DNA of 64,000 nucleotides from assembly GCA_002591745.1 (NCBI GenBank), contig PDLQ01000012.1, positions 62,001 through 126,000 of the forward strand, read 5' to 3'. Made by a program: the position numbers and the translations under genes. Origin of the DNA: Lewinellaceae bacterium SD302. Its GTDB lineage: Bacteria; Bacteroidota; Bacteroidia; Chitinophagales; Saprospiraceae. A model generated the notes under the pieces. The model worked only from the letters and a program-made list of their open reading frames with translations, searched no databases and was not told the DNA's origin. Below, piece by piece: positions 1 to 8,304 of the stretch (position 1 is the first letter of the stretch; each line of letters begins with the position of its first letter).

Positions 1-1
1 A

Positions 2-1150
2 CTGGCGGGTCTACAAGTCGACAATGTACTCATTGAGATCGACGGGCCCGAAATGCCCATCATGGACGGCAGCGCCCGCCCCTTTGCCGCCGCATTAAAT
101 GACGCCGGCATTGAAGAGCAGGACGAAGAGCGGGAATACTTTGTCGTTGAAACGCCCATCAGTTACCGCGATGAGGAGAGCGGCTCCGAAATGATAGCCC
201 TGCCCTACGATGGTTATGAGGTGCTCTGCATGATCGACTTCGACAGTCCCGTACTCGGCCAACAGTACGCTACCCTGAATGAACTCGGAGAGTACGAAAC
301 GGAAATTGCCCCCTGTCGAACTTTCGTTTTCCTCCACGAACTAGAGCAGCTCTTCGAGCACAACCTGATCAAAGGAGGCGACCTGAACAATGCCATCGTC
401 ATCGCAGACTACGGCGTTCCACAAGACCGGTTAGACCGGCTGGCCAAAAAACTTAACCGTGAAAGCGTGGAAGTCAACGAGGCCGGCATCCTGAATACCC
501 TGGACCTGCAATTCCACAATGAGCCCGCCCGCCACAAGCTGCTGGACGTAATAGGCGACCTACAACTGCTTGGAGCTCCCATAAAAGGCCGGATTCTGGC
601 CAAAAAGCCCGGCCACCGGGTGAATGCCGAGTTCACCAAACTCCTCAAGAAAGCTTACACGGATCAGCGTCGCCTTAAGGGCAAGCCCAAATACGATCCG
701 AACGCAAAACCCGTTTTCGATATCAAGGACATTACTTCCATGATGCCCCACCGCTATCCATTTTCTTTGATCGACAAGATCATCGAATTGGAAGGCAACC
801 GCATCGTGGGTATTAAGAATGTGACCTTCAACGAGAACTTTTTCATGGGGCATTTCCCCGGCAACCCGGTCATGCCGGGTGTATTGTTAATCGAATGTAT
901 GGCCCAGACCGGCGGATTGTTGGTGCTGAGCCCTCAGGAGAATCCCAGCGACTGGGACACCTTCTTTTTAAAAATTGAGAACGCCAAGTTTAAGAGTTTC
1001 GTAGTTCCAGGAGACACCGTGATCTTCAAAATGGAGCTGATCGCCCCCGTACGCCGGGGCATTTGCCAAATGCAGGGGACAGCCTACGTTGGTAACAAGA
1101 TCGTAGCGGAAGCGGACCTGGTAGCACAAATCGTAAACCGGACACTCTAA
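2..1150 (+). CDS. lpxC-fabZ: LpxC-FabZ bifunctional protein, 5' end missing (UDP-3-O-acyl-GlcNAc deacetylase / 3-hydroxyacyl-ACP dehydratase)
   Basis: The reading frame is open from base 2, so the gene begins before the window and the ATG at 53 is internal. The first part is the C-terminal portion of LpxC, the zinc deacetylase that commits lipid A synthesis: it has the IEIDGPEMPIMDGSARPF stretch, the zinc-binding HKLLDVIGD motif and the GHRVN motif. FabZ follows, with the catalytic His in MPHRYPFSLID and the active-site Glu in PGVLLIECMAQTGG; it dehydrates 3-hydroxyacyl-ACP. The fusion is characteristic of Bacteroidota and couples lipid A to fatty acid synthesis. lpxA starts 6 bases after the stop, so the two are probably co-transcribed. 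Confidence 0.97.
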   Translation: MAGLQVDNVLIEIDGPEMPIMDGSARPFAAALNDAGIEEQDEEREYFVVETPISYRDEESGSEMIALPYDGYEVLCMIDFDSPVLGQQYATLNELGEYETEIAPCRTFVFLHELEQLFEHNLIKGGDLNNAIVIADYGVPQDRLDRLAKKLNRESVEVNEAGILNTLDLQFHNEPARHKLLDVIGDLQLLGAPIKGRILAKKPGHRVNAEFTKLLKKAYTDQRRLKGKPKYDPNAKPVFDIKDITSMMPHRYPFSLIDKIIELEGNRIVGIKNVTFNENFFMGHFPGNPVMPGVLLIECMAQTGGLLVLSPQENPSDWDTFFLKIENAKFKSFVVPGDTVIFKMELIAPVRRGICQMQGTAYVGNKIVAEADLVAQIVNRTL

Positions 1151-1155
1151 ATCTC

Positions 1156-1968
1156 ATGGCTCTTCATTCCCTCAGTGTTGTAAATCCTACGGCGAAAGTT
1201 CACCCGAACGTCGAAGTGGGTCCCTTCTCATTCATCGACGATGACGTCGAGATCGGGGAAGGCTCTTGGATCGGTCCCAACGTCTCCATTTTCGCCGGTG
1301 CGCGTATCGGCAAAAACGTGAAAGTTTTTCCCGGGGCCGTTATCGCGGGTATTCCCCAAGACCTCAAATTTAAAGGCGAGTATACCACGGCCTCCATCGG
1401 TGACAATACGACGGTTCGTGAATACGTGACAATCAATCGAGGCACTGAGGCTGCTGGCACCACCAGCGTTGGCAGCAACTGCCTGCTCATGGCCTACGCT
1501 CACGTAGCCCACGACTGTGTGTTGGGCGACCACGTAGTCATTGCCAACAACGTCAATCTGGCCGGCCACGTAAAGATCGACGATTGGGCCATCATTGAAG
1601 GACAGGTCGGCGTACAGCAGTTTACCCGTATTGGTCGCCATTGCTTTATTGCCGGTGGAAGTCTGGTACGTAAAAGCGTACCGCCATATATCCGCGCCGC
1701 CCGGGAACCGCTGAGTTATATTGGCGTAAACCGTATCGGTTTGGAAAGAAGAGGATTCTCCGTTGAGCAGATCAACCGCATCCACGACATTTACCGAGTG
1801 CTTTTCGTGCGCGGACTCAACATCACTAACGCATTAGAGTACCTGCTCAATGAAATGGAGGATTCTCCTGAGCGAGACGAGGTAGTGGACTTCATCCGAG
1901 ACACCGAGCATACCGGCATTTTGCGATCCTTCCAGCAAATCAATGGCAATAAGGTCAATACTAACTAG
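1156..1968 (+). CDS. lpxA: Acyl-ACP--UDP-N-acetylglucosamine O-acyltransferase
   Basis: This is the first enzyme of lipid A synthesis, transferring a 3-hydroxyacyl chain from ACP to UDP-GlcNAc in the cytoplasm. The N-terminal two thirds is a left-handed beta helix of hexapeptide repeats (IGEGSWIGPNVSIFAGARIG and onward). The catalytic His is in the AYAHVAHDC segment, and the C-terminal part is helical, as in the family. At 270 aa it is slightly longer than the E. coli enzyme. It sits 5 bases downstream of lpxC-fabZ and 9 bases upstream of an ABC ATPase gene, forming an operon. Confidence 0.97.
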   Translation: MALHSLSVVNPTAKVHPNVEVGPFSFIDDDVEIGEGSWIGPNVSIFAGARIGKNVKVFPGAVIAGIPQDLKFKGEYTTASIGDNTTVREYVTINRGTEAAGTTSVGSNCLLMAYAHVAHDCVLGDHVVIANNVNLAGHVKIDDWAIIEGQVGVQQFTRIGRHCFIAGGSLVRKSVPPYIRAAREPLSYIGVNRIGLERRGFSVEQINRIHDIYRVLFVRGLNITNALEYLLNEMEDSPERDEVVDFIRDTEHTGILRSFQQINGNKVNTN

Positions 1969-1977
1969 CTCAGGGCA

Positions 1978-2607
1978 ATGCGCATTGAACTGGAAAAGCT
2001 GAGTAAACGCTACGACCGTGAGTGGATCATTCGCTCGTTCAGTTACGTTTTCGAATCCGGAAATTGTTACGGAGTCAACGGCAGGAACGGAGCCGGCAAA
2101 TCTACTCTGTTACGCATTCTTTCCGGCCACCTTACCCCCAGCCGCGGGCGCATCACTTTTTCAGCCGACGATAAGGTCATTGCTACCGAAGATCTCTATC
2201 CCCACCTTAGCCTGGTAGGCCCCTACATCGACCTGATCGAGGAACTCACCCTCACTGAAGCGATCGACTTTCACTTTCAATTCAAGAAGCCACGTCCTGG
2301 CATTGACAAAAAATTGCTGCCTGACCTGCTGGAATTGAACAAGTACAAAAAGCTGAAGCTCAATCAGTTTTCTTCGGGCATGAAGCAGCGAGTTGCACTG
2401 GGGTTGGCCCTTTTTGCCGATACCGAGCTTTTGCTCCTGGATGAGCCGACAACCACCCTCGACCGGGAGGCACGCGAATGGTTCCAGCAGAATCTGGCGA
2501 AACAACAGTCTGGAAGATTAGTAGTTATCGCCACCAACGTAGAAGATGATTTGCAAAATTGCAATCACCTCATCGATATGGCTACGGTTCGAGGCGAGGT
2601 GAAATAG
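1978..2607 (+). CDS. ABC transporter ATP-binding protein (single ATPase, no adjacent permease)
   Basis: A single nucleotide-binding domain of 209 aa. The Walker A motif GRNGAGKST is at residues 35-43, the signature is the variant FSSGMKQRV (SSGMK in place of LSGGQ), and Walker B is LLLLDEPTTTLD. The short length and variant signature resemble CcmA-like or ABC-2 export ATPases. No membrane partner gene lies beside it. Its start 9 bases after lpxA suggests co-expression with lipid A synthesis, so an envelope substrate is a guess; the substrate cannot be read from the sequence. Confidence 0.85.
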   Translation: MRIELEKLSKRYDREWIIRSFSYVFESGNCYGVNGRNGAGKSTLLRILSGHLTPSRGRITFSADDKVIATEDLYPHLSLVGPYIDLIEELTLTEAIDFHFQFKKPRPGIDKKLLPDLLELNKYKKLKLNQFSSGMKQRVALGLALFADTELLLLDEPTTTLDREAREWFQQNLAKQQSGRLVVIATNVEDDLQNCNHLIDMATVRGEVK

Positions 2608-2783
2608 GTCAGCTGCAAAATGACATTCTTTCCAATTAAGGATTGGATGGCAGTTCTTAAAGGACTTTGTACCTTGCAGCCTTATTCAGGAGCCCTCTGA
2701 TGATTTTTGTTGTCTGATCCTAATGGATCCTTATCCCGCGGAAATCAGCGGAGATCGTTTTAACTCACCCGGTATACAACTAC

Positions 2784-3860
2784 ATGGCCTACCGCTACGT
2801 AGAAAAATCGCACCCATTCGTTCTCAGTCCAGAATCCCTGGACCGCTACCTCGCGCGTGGTTGGTACCGTATGGGGAGTAACATTTTCACTACCCACTTC
2901 CTCTGTTTTCAGCAACAACTCTTTTCAGCGATCTGGCTAAGATTGGATCTAGAAACCTTTCGGTTTAGCAAAAGCCAGCGCAAATTAATGCGACGAAACG
3001 CGCTGAAATTTGAGCACCAGGTAAACTACCGCTGCTTTACTCAGGAGAAGGAAATCCTTTACAGTCGCTACGCCGCTGACTTCAACGGCCGTCTTTCCAG
3101 CACTCTGCGTGATAATTTGGAGGATTACGACCAAGAGAGTATTTACAATACCTACGAGGTCAATATTCGCGACCGGGAGAGCCGGGAACTGGTAGCAGCC
3201 AGCTACTTCGATCTCGGCAATAACTCCGTGGCCAGTATTCTGGGCATCTACGAACCAGGTTACAAAGCACACAGTCTGGGTTACTACACAATGTTGCTGG
3301 AAATCGCCTACTGCCTGGAGAATGGCTTTCGGTATTACTATCCTGGTTACGTTGTGCCTGGATATGACCGATTTGATTACAAATTACGCATCGGCCCCTG
3401 TGATTTCTACGACCTTCCTACCTCCAGCTGGCGCCCCTGGATTGACTTCAGTCCCGAAATAGGTCCAGTAGAGGTACAGCGAGATGCCTTATCCGGACTT
3501 CAAAGTAGCATAGCTGAATTTGGCAAAGAGAGTGAACTTTGTATCTATCCACTATTTGAGGCAAGGCTGTATCATATCTGGGACGCTGAATACCTTCCCT
3601 ACCCTTACGTGCTGTTGCTCAACGGTATGCCTCGTCAACAGGAAGACTGCTTCGTGGCGATCTACGATCCACGCGAGAAAGAATATCAGTTATTGCGCTT
3701 ACTATCTCTTGAAGAGATGCGTTACCTCTTCAGCGAAAGTTATCTGGCTTCTTTTCCAAAGCGTGGTTTCGTACGTTCTTTACTCCAGATGGAAGAGATC
3801 ATCTATTCAACTCCTGACAAGGCTACGATGGCCTCAGTCATTAAAAACATGCACATATGA
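2784..3860 (+). CDS. Arginyl-tRNA--protein transferase-like protein (ATE C-terminal/GNAT-type fold)
   Basis: The middle of this 358 aa protein matches the C-terminal domain of arginyl/leucyl-tRNA-protein transferases: ELVAASYFDLGNNSVASILG, a YEPGYKAHSLGYYTM segment and the aromatic RYYYPGYVVPGYDRFDYK. Such enzymes attach an amino acid to protein N-termini and mark them for degradation. The N-terminal cysteine motif of eukaryotic Ate1 is not visible, so substrate and even activity are inferred. One copy of the dispersed GCTACTTTG word lies in the gene (3501-3509, as CAAAGTAGC). The stop overlaps the start of the next gene (ATGA), indicating translational coupling. Confidence 0.65.
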   Translation: MAYRYVEKSHPFVLSPESLDRYLARGWYRMGSNIFTTHFLCFQQQLFSAIWLRLDLETFRFSKSQRKLMRRNALKFEHQVNYRCFTQEKEILYSRYAADFNGRLSSTLRDNLEDYDQESIYNTYEVNIRDRESRELVAASYFDLGNNSVASILGIYEPGYKAHSLGYYTMLLEIAYCLENGFRYYYPGYVVPGYDRFDYKLRIGPCDFYDLPTSSWRPWIDFSPEIGPVEVQRDALSGLQSSIAEFGKESELCIYPLFEARLYHIWDAEYLPYPYVLLLNGMPRQQEDCFVAIYDPREKEYQLLRLLSLEEMRYLFSESYLASFPKRGFVRSLLQMEEIIYSTPDKATMASVIKNMHI

Positions 3861-4417
3861 ATTCGGTTTTCAAGCTTTTCACCGCTACCCTACTGTTAAT
3901 GCTGCTTACTACCAGCTGTGGAGAATCGACTCCGGAAGAAACTATCACTATTGACCCAGCCAAGGAACACAAGGAGCTTATGATTGCATTTCAGGAGCTA
4001 GCGGACCCTCAAACTGGTCTCCTGGATCAAACTGCCTCCACGGCTTACGTAGAACGGGCCAATAATTTTTCCAACCAATTCCCAGAAGACAGCCTGGCCG
4101 CTTTGCCACTGTACCGCAGCGCAGAGATATCCCGCTCCATCGGCAAGCCCAAAGAAGCCATCGACACTTATAAAAAAGTGTTGGAACGCTACCCCAACTT
4201 TTACAAAGCCGCCGAAGCCCGCTTCATGCTGGCCTTTAGTTACGACGAGGACCTCAAGGACCTGGACCAAGCCCGTGTTGCTTACGAAGACTATCTCAAG
4301 CGTCATCCGGAACACACCTTTGCCGACGATGCCCAAATGCTGCTCCGCAATTTAGGTAAGAGCGATGAGGAGATTCTACAAGAACTGGAAGCTCAGTTGA
4401 ACGCCGCCGGCAACTAG
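3857..4417 (+). CDS. Tetratricopeptide-repeat lipoprotein
   Basis: A predicted lipoprotein of 186 aa: hydrophobic signal LFTATLLLMLLTTSC with the lipobox cysteine at about residue 21. TPR-like helical repeats follow (for example SLAALPLYRSAEISRSIGKP, KVLERYPNFYKAAEARFMLA, YEDYLKRHPEHTFADDAQML), similar to YbgF/BamD-type outer-membrane-associated lipoproteins. The start codon overlaps the stop of the upstream gene, so the two are co-translated. The residues after the cysteine (GESTPEE) are mildly acidic. Its role is probably in envelope assembly or protein interaction, but no specific partner is shown. Confidence 0.8.
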   Translation: MNSVFKLFTATLLLMLLTTSCGESTPEETITIDPAKEHKELMIAFQELADPQTGLLDQTASTAYVERANNFSNQFPEDSLAALPLYRSAEISRSIGKPKEAIDTYKKVLERYPNFYKAAEARFMLAFSYDEDLKDLDQARVAYEDYLKRHPEHTFADDAQMLLRNLGKSDEEILQELEAQLNAAGN

Positions 4418-4441
4418 CAGGATGAAAATCCAGTCGCCCGT

Positions 4442-6982
4442 TTATTTCACGATCGAAGCATAATCCAGCCAGTAGATCACCTTCAAAGAAAGGTTGTCAT
4501 TCGTCGGGCTATTGCGCCACAGTTTCCGCCAGTTATTGAAATAACCGCGTTGTGGATCTTGATCGGCTACTGAGACGTTACTCTTGTAGACCAGTAATAT
4601 ATCACTACCGGGGGCGAAACGCCAACGATAGATCAGGTCGACGTTGAATGCGTCGAAATCCAAATCATGATGATCGTTGTAATCCGTATCGCTCAGGTTA
4701 CCATCTTCGTTCAGGAGATGAAAACTGTCGTAATTGACCCGGTCCCAGTAGTGGCGTACCCGCAGGTTCAAAGTCATATTGGCGGTAAAGGAGTATTTTC
4801 CATCCAGACCTACTTCCATGACACGACGAGTACGTCGTCCCATAAATACATCAGTAGCCTCGTACTCCAGGCCATCTTCTCCGGTATAGCTGCGGTCTTC
4901 CCGATTTACGTAGCCCAGGTCGCCGTGGCTATTTCCCCGAAAGGCATAACTACTTAAACTGAAGCGATTACTGAAACGGTAACGTAGATTGAGGTTATAG
5001 CGAAATTCCCGTCGCTCGGCCTCGTCTCCCCAATAACGGTCGGTGTTGAAATTTGCGCTCACCCGTAGCTTCTTCCGATTGTCAGATCCGATCCACCCAC
5101 CGACGTTACTGCGTGGGTTGATACGTACGTAACGCCCTTCCACTCGAGGCTCGAAGTAATCGTACCAATTACTGTAATCATGATCCGTCCAGAAATTGAC
5201 GTTCCAGAAGTGTTTGGTCTGGCCGTACACCCAGAATTCCACATTATCACCTACGTACTTATTGTCCCGGTAGAGCCGATCCTGGCCCAGCCACATTCCG
5301 GCCCCGCCGTTCAGGAAAAAGCCGTTCAGGAATGGCTCGAACTTATTGTAGTTGATCCGCCCCCAGAAATTACGCTCGTTGTTGTTGAATAAAAGCCCCA
5401 GGTCGTTGGGGTTATAAGTATCACTTTCTTCACTGTAGGAGATCCGGAATTGCCAGTTACCCGTGATCTCCGCCAAGGTCAGGTTCAAGCGGTGCCCCCT
5501 TTCCGTATCGTCGGCCATGAAGCGCTGAGAGTACCCCCCTGAACCACCCAAAGAATAGGAATTGGCCTTGTTGCGTAGATTAAATACCAGACCGGTAACG
5601 TTGGCGTCCGTAGCCGCGCCTTCGCGCATAACGTTCGTATTGATCAGGGTTACGGAGCTATTGTTCGGCAAATTCTGGTCGATAACGGCCACGTTGTAGT
5701 TAGTGAAAGGATGGATGACTTCTTCCCTGGTATTACCGTCAGCGTCCGTTACCGTAGCGGTGCCCGTCTTTTCAATGGCGTTGAAGAAGCCGATTCCCGT
5801 TCCTTTGGCCGTGCGGCCGGATATTTTAGTGGCGTTGACCAGTTGCGCCTTACTACTGAAATCGGAAAGTTCCTCCCCTTCCGCCAGGCCCCTTCTGACA
5901 CTACCGAGTTTATAATTGCGACCACCCACACGGCGGCTGTAAAAGAAACCACCTTTGTTAAACAACTCAGTTCCTTCGGTGAAAAATGCCCGTTGCTCAT
6001 CGAAGCGTTGCTCGAAAGGGCCGAGATTCAAGATGTTATCATCACTACGTGCCTCACTGAAGTCGGGAATAACGGTCATGTCGAGTGTGAAGGCATCCGA
6101 AAGTCCCAGTTTGAGATCAAGCCCTCCCCCAAGCGAGGTACCGTACTCTTTGGTCGTTTCCGCAGCTGGATTGGTTTGCTTGACCCCGATAGCAGTAACG
6201 AAAGGTGTTAACTGCAGGCGAAAAGGCGCTTTGATATTGACGATATCCGTTAACTGGCCGGCCTGGGTGAGAAATCCATCTACGTCAGGTCGGATCTCCG
6301 ACCAGAAAGATTGCTCCTGTTCCCGCTGGATCTTACGAACAAAATTTAACCCCCAAGTCTGCTCACTGGTTTTCGGGAAACGAATGGCGGAGTAAGGAAT
6401 GAACATCTCCACCACCCAGCCTTCGTCGGTGATGCTGGTACTGGAGGACCAGACGGCATCCCAGTTGGTATCTTCTCCCCGGTCTTCACTGGTGGTGGCG
6501 TCAAATTGTACGTTCCCCGGCGTTACCAGGAATTCAAATCCGTTGAGGCCGGATTGGTAGGTATCGATAATGAAGCCAAAAAAATCGGTATTCCCCAATT
6601 CGTCCCTTTCCGTCAGTTCGTTGAGAATGGAATCAGGATTTTCGTCGTAGAGCATGGCCCCAACGTAGACCCCACTATCATCATACAATACACTTACCCG
6701 ACTGGATTGAGAAGACTTTGTTCCCGGGTTGGGTCGGCGTTCAATAAAGTCGACCGTTTTTTCAGCCTGGCTCCAAATAGCTTCATCCAGATTGCCATCT
6801 ACCCGAATATTGTCGGTAATCCGCAGGGCGCTAAGTACGGTATCTCTTTGGGCTGGCAACTCAGAAGACGAAGGAAGCTCAGCGAACTTTTCTTCTTGGC
6901 TGACAAAGTAGCAATGCTGATTGCGAGCTAAAGTAGCAGTGCTGATAAAAAGGCAGCAGGCTACGATTAAGAAATTTTTCAT
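4442..6982 (-). CDS. DUF5916 family protein: CBM9-like domain plus outer-membrane beta barrel
   Basis: An 846 aa protein with a signal peptide (MKNFLIVACCLFISTATLA). From about residue 50 there is a carbohydrate-binding family 9-like domain (ITDNIRVDGNLDEAIW, VSVLYDDSGVYVGAMLYD, GWVVEMFIPYSAIRFP). A long C-terminal half rich in alternating aromatic/polar strands is typical of a DUF5916 outer-membrane barrel. DUF5916 proteins are common in Bacteroidota, but their substrate is unknown. One exact and one near copy of the dispersed repeat word fall in the signal peptide region, encoding HCYFVS (6904-6912) and TATLA (6929-6937). It ends convergently with the TPR lipoprotein gene, 24 bases away. 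Confidence 0.82.
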   Translation of the reverse strand: MKNFLIVACCLFISTATLARNQHCYFVSQEEKFAELPSSSELPAQRDTVLSALRITDNIRVDGNLDEAIWSQAEKTVDFIERRPNPGTKSSQSSRVSVLYDDSGVYVGAMLYDENPDSILNELTERDELGNTDFFGFIIDTYQSGLNGFEFLVTPGNVQFDATTSEDRGEDTNWDAVWSSSTSITDEGWVVEMFIPYSAIRFPKTSEQTWGLNFVRKIQREQEQSFWSEIRPDVDGFLTQAGQLTDIVNIKAPFRLQLTPFVTAIGVKQTNPAAETTKEYGTSLGGGLDLKLGLSDAFTLDMTVIPDFSEARSDDNILNLGPFEQRFDEQRAFFTEGTELFNKGGFFYSRRVGGRNYKLGSVRRGLAEGEELSDFSSKAQLVNATKISGRTAKGTGIGFFNAIEKTGTATVTDADGNTREEVIHPFTNYNVAVIDQNLPNNSSVTLINTNVMREGAATDANVTGLVFNLRNKANSYSLGGSGGYSQRFMADDTERGHRLNLTLAEITGNWQFRISYSEESDTYNPNDLGLLFNNNERNFWGRINYNKFEPFLNGFFLNGGAGMWLGQDRLYRDNKYVGDNVEFWVYGQTKHFWNVNFWTDHDYSNWYDYFEPRVEGRYVRINPRSNVGGWIGSDNRKKLRVSANFNTDRYWGDEAERREFRYNLNLRYRFSNRFSLSSYAFRGNSHGDLGYVNREDRSYTGEDGLEYEATDVFMGRRTRRVMEVGLDGKYSFTANMTLNLRVRHYWDRVNYDSFHLLNEDGNLSDTDYNDHHDLDFDAFNVDLIYRWRFAPGSDILLVYKSNVSVADQDPQRGYFNNWRKLWRNSPTNDNLSLKVIYWLDYASIVK

Positions 6983-7070
6983 TTGGTGGGTGTGCAGGGG
7001 AAAATATGAATAGTGGTTGCACAGTAATGACGATAGAGAATGTTAAGGGTTGCAACACGATCTACTTTAG

Positions 7071-7223
7071 AGCTTGTTTGGGAATTGCTATGAACTGAAA
7101 AACAATGATTTATGGTTCTGACTATACCATAAAATTGTGAGCTTGGCGGGTCAAGCGATCTATTTTTGGTGACGCCAGGTTTATAAATGCTTGTTTTTCA
7201 GGAAATAGAAATCCAAACAAGCT
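7071..7223. repeat. Element bounded by inverted repeat AGCTTGTTTGG / CCAAACAAGCT
   Basis: The 11-bp arms at 7071-7081 and 7213-7223 are perfect reverse complements about 131 bases apart. Similar arms flank a much shorter hairpin at 13526-13579. Both lie just downstream of minus-strand genes and next to a GCTACTTTG word. It could be a small non-autonomous mobile element or a diverged processing/termination element. Confidence 0.5.
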
Positions 7224-7243
7224 TTTAGCTCGCGACAAACGCT

Positions 7244-7252
7244 GCTACTTTG
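7244..7252 (+). repeat. Dispersed signal word GCTACTTTG (intergenic copy)
   Basis: Exact copy in GCTGCTACTTTGTCAGACAA. The AG and the A-rich tail at the same distance downstream are shared with most other copies. It lies 54 bases beyond the stop codon of the minus-strand gene ending at 7306. Confidence 0.8.
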
Positions 7253-7305
7253 TCAGACAAAATTAAAAACTTGCTGATCGCCCTAAGAGTTGAAGCCAAA
7301 AATCC

Positions 7306-8205
7306 TTACCAGTGAAATTCGTAACCAATAAACGGAAGGGGAATCAATGGTCCGTCGAAGGGTGTCAATACATTAAAAAATCCGTAGCGCCAGCGGTGGC
7401 GCCTGATGGTGTGGGCCGCGCTGAAGGCCGGCATAACGATAACGTCGAACCCATCATCAATCACGGACATCTCTCCGTAGATATGCCATTGTTCAGAGAT
7501 TCGACCGCCGAGGGATACGTTGAAGTGTGCCAGGCGTTCAGTATCATCAGTGTTGTAAAAGAAACCGCCCCCGAAATTCAGAAAACGGTTTTCATTTCCG
7601 AGGGTAAAATTCGCATTAAGGTCTCCAACTAAAAAGAGCGGCCCCAATTCAATGGTGACCATTAGTGCTTGATTAGACAAGCCAAAATGTAAATCTTCTC
7701 CTAGTCCGAATCGTAGTCGTTGGGTAGTCAGGAAACCGAAGGGAACTAAAACTCCCGCACCTAGTTGGAAGTTATCACTCAGCTTGAATTCTGCGACATT
7801 GTAAATGGCATTCAGGTTACGGTACTGCCCTTTTCCGAGGGTCGGTAAAGCCGTTCGATGGTAAGTAGCGTCGGTGAATGCGGGCCGGCCGCTTTCAGGG
7901 ATACGCGGCTTTATCCGTCCGTTGCGGGTAGTGATGGACTGTGAAGTCGGTACATCGTACAAACCCAGAAAACGCACTTCGTTCTTGGGTATCACCGTAA
8001 CTTCAGATGCTTCCCGTAGTCTGAAATAGACAGTCTTTTCATCAATGTCCAGGCAGGTGCCCAGTAACTTAGAATAATCTACCAGGATCAATTCATGCAG
8101 CTGGTTTTCCTCTCCGATCAGCACTCCAGGCCCAATACGAAAAATATTCTGGCCATGAACGGTAGTACTTGCGGCAACAAGCAGGATAGCAAAGAGAAAA
8201 CGCAT
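7306..8205 (-). CDS. Exported protein of unknown function, probable outer-membrane barrel
   Basis: I do not recognise this family. The start at 8205 is chosen because it begins directly with a signal peptide (MRFLFAILLVAASTTVHG); an in-frame ATG at 8250 would add 15 charged residues before it. The mature part has a short N-terminal domain with VYFRLREASEVTVIPKNEVRFLGLY. Many alternating strands follow (FQLGAGVLVPFGFLTTQRL, FTLGNENRFLNFGGGFFYN), and it ends in aromatic FIGYEFHW, the typical end of an outer-membrane beta barrel. The DUF5916 barrel gene lies downstream on the same strand and a GWxTD gene downstream of it in the map. Confidence 0.6.
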   Translation of the reverse strand: MRFLFAILLVAASTTVHGQNIFRIGPGVLIGEENQLHELILVDYSKLLGTCLDIDEKTVYFRLREASEVTVIPKNEVRFLGLYDVPTSQSITTRNGRIKPRIPESGRPAFTDATYHRTALPTLGKGQYRNLNAIYNVAEFKLSDNFQLGAGVLVPFGFLTTQRLRFGLGEDLHFGLSNQALMVTIELGPLFLVGDLNANFTLGNENRFLNFGGGFFYNTDDTERLAHFNVSLGGRISEQWHIYGEMSVIDDGFDVIVMPAFSAAHTIRRHRWRYGFFNVLTPFDGPLIPLPFIGYEFHW

Positions 8206-8304
8206 AGGATTTTGGATGGGCGGATGAAAGTTTCGTGTTCTAACCTTCAAGACGTACGGAAGCAGCCCGAACGTTTGCCAAAATAAGAAGATTCGGTTAG
8301 CTTC

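Larger units (their letters stand above)
6983..7305. other. Intergenic region with repeat elements, no gene seen
   Basis: These 323 bases separate two minus-strand genes and should contain the promoter of the DUF5916 gene. I see no credible ORF or RNA gene. The region holds an 11-bp inverted repeat (7071-7081 and 7213-7223) and a copy of GCTACTTTG (7244-7252). The same pair of elements occurs in the same order at 13526-13636. Confidence 0.7.
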
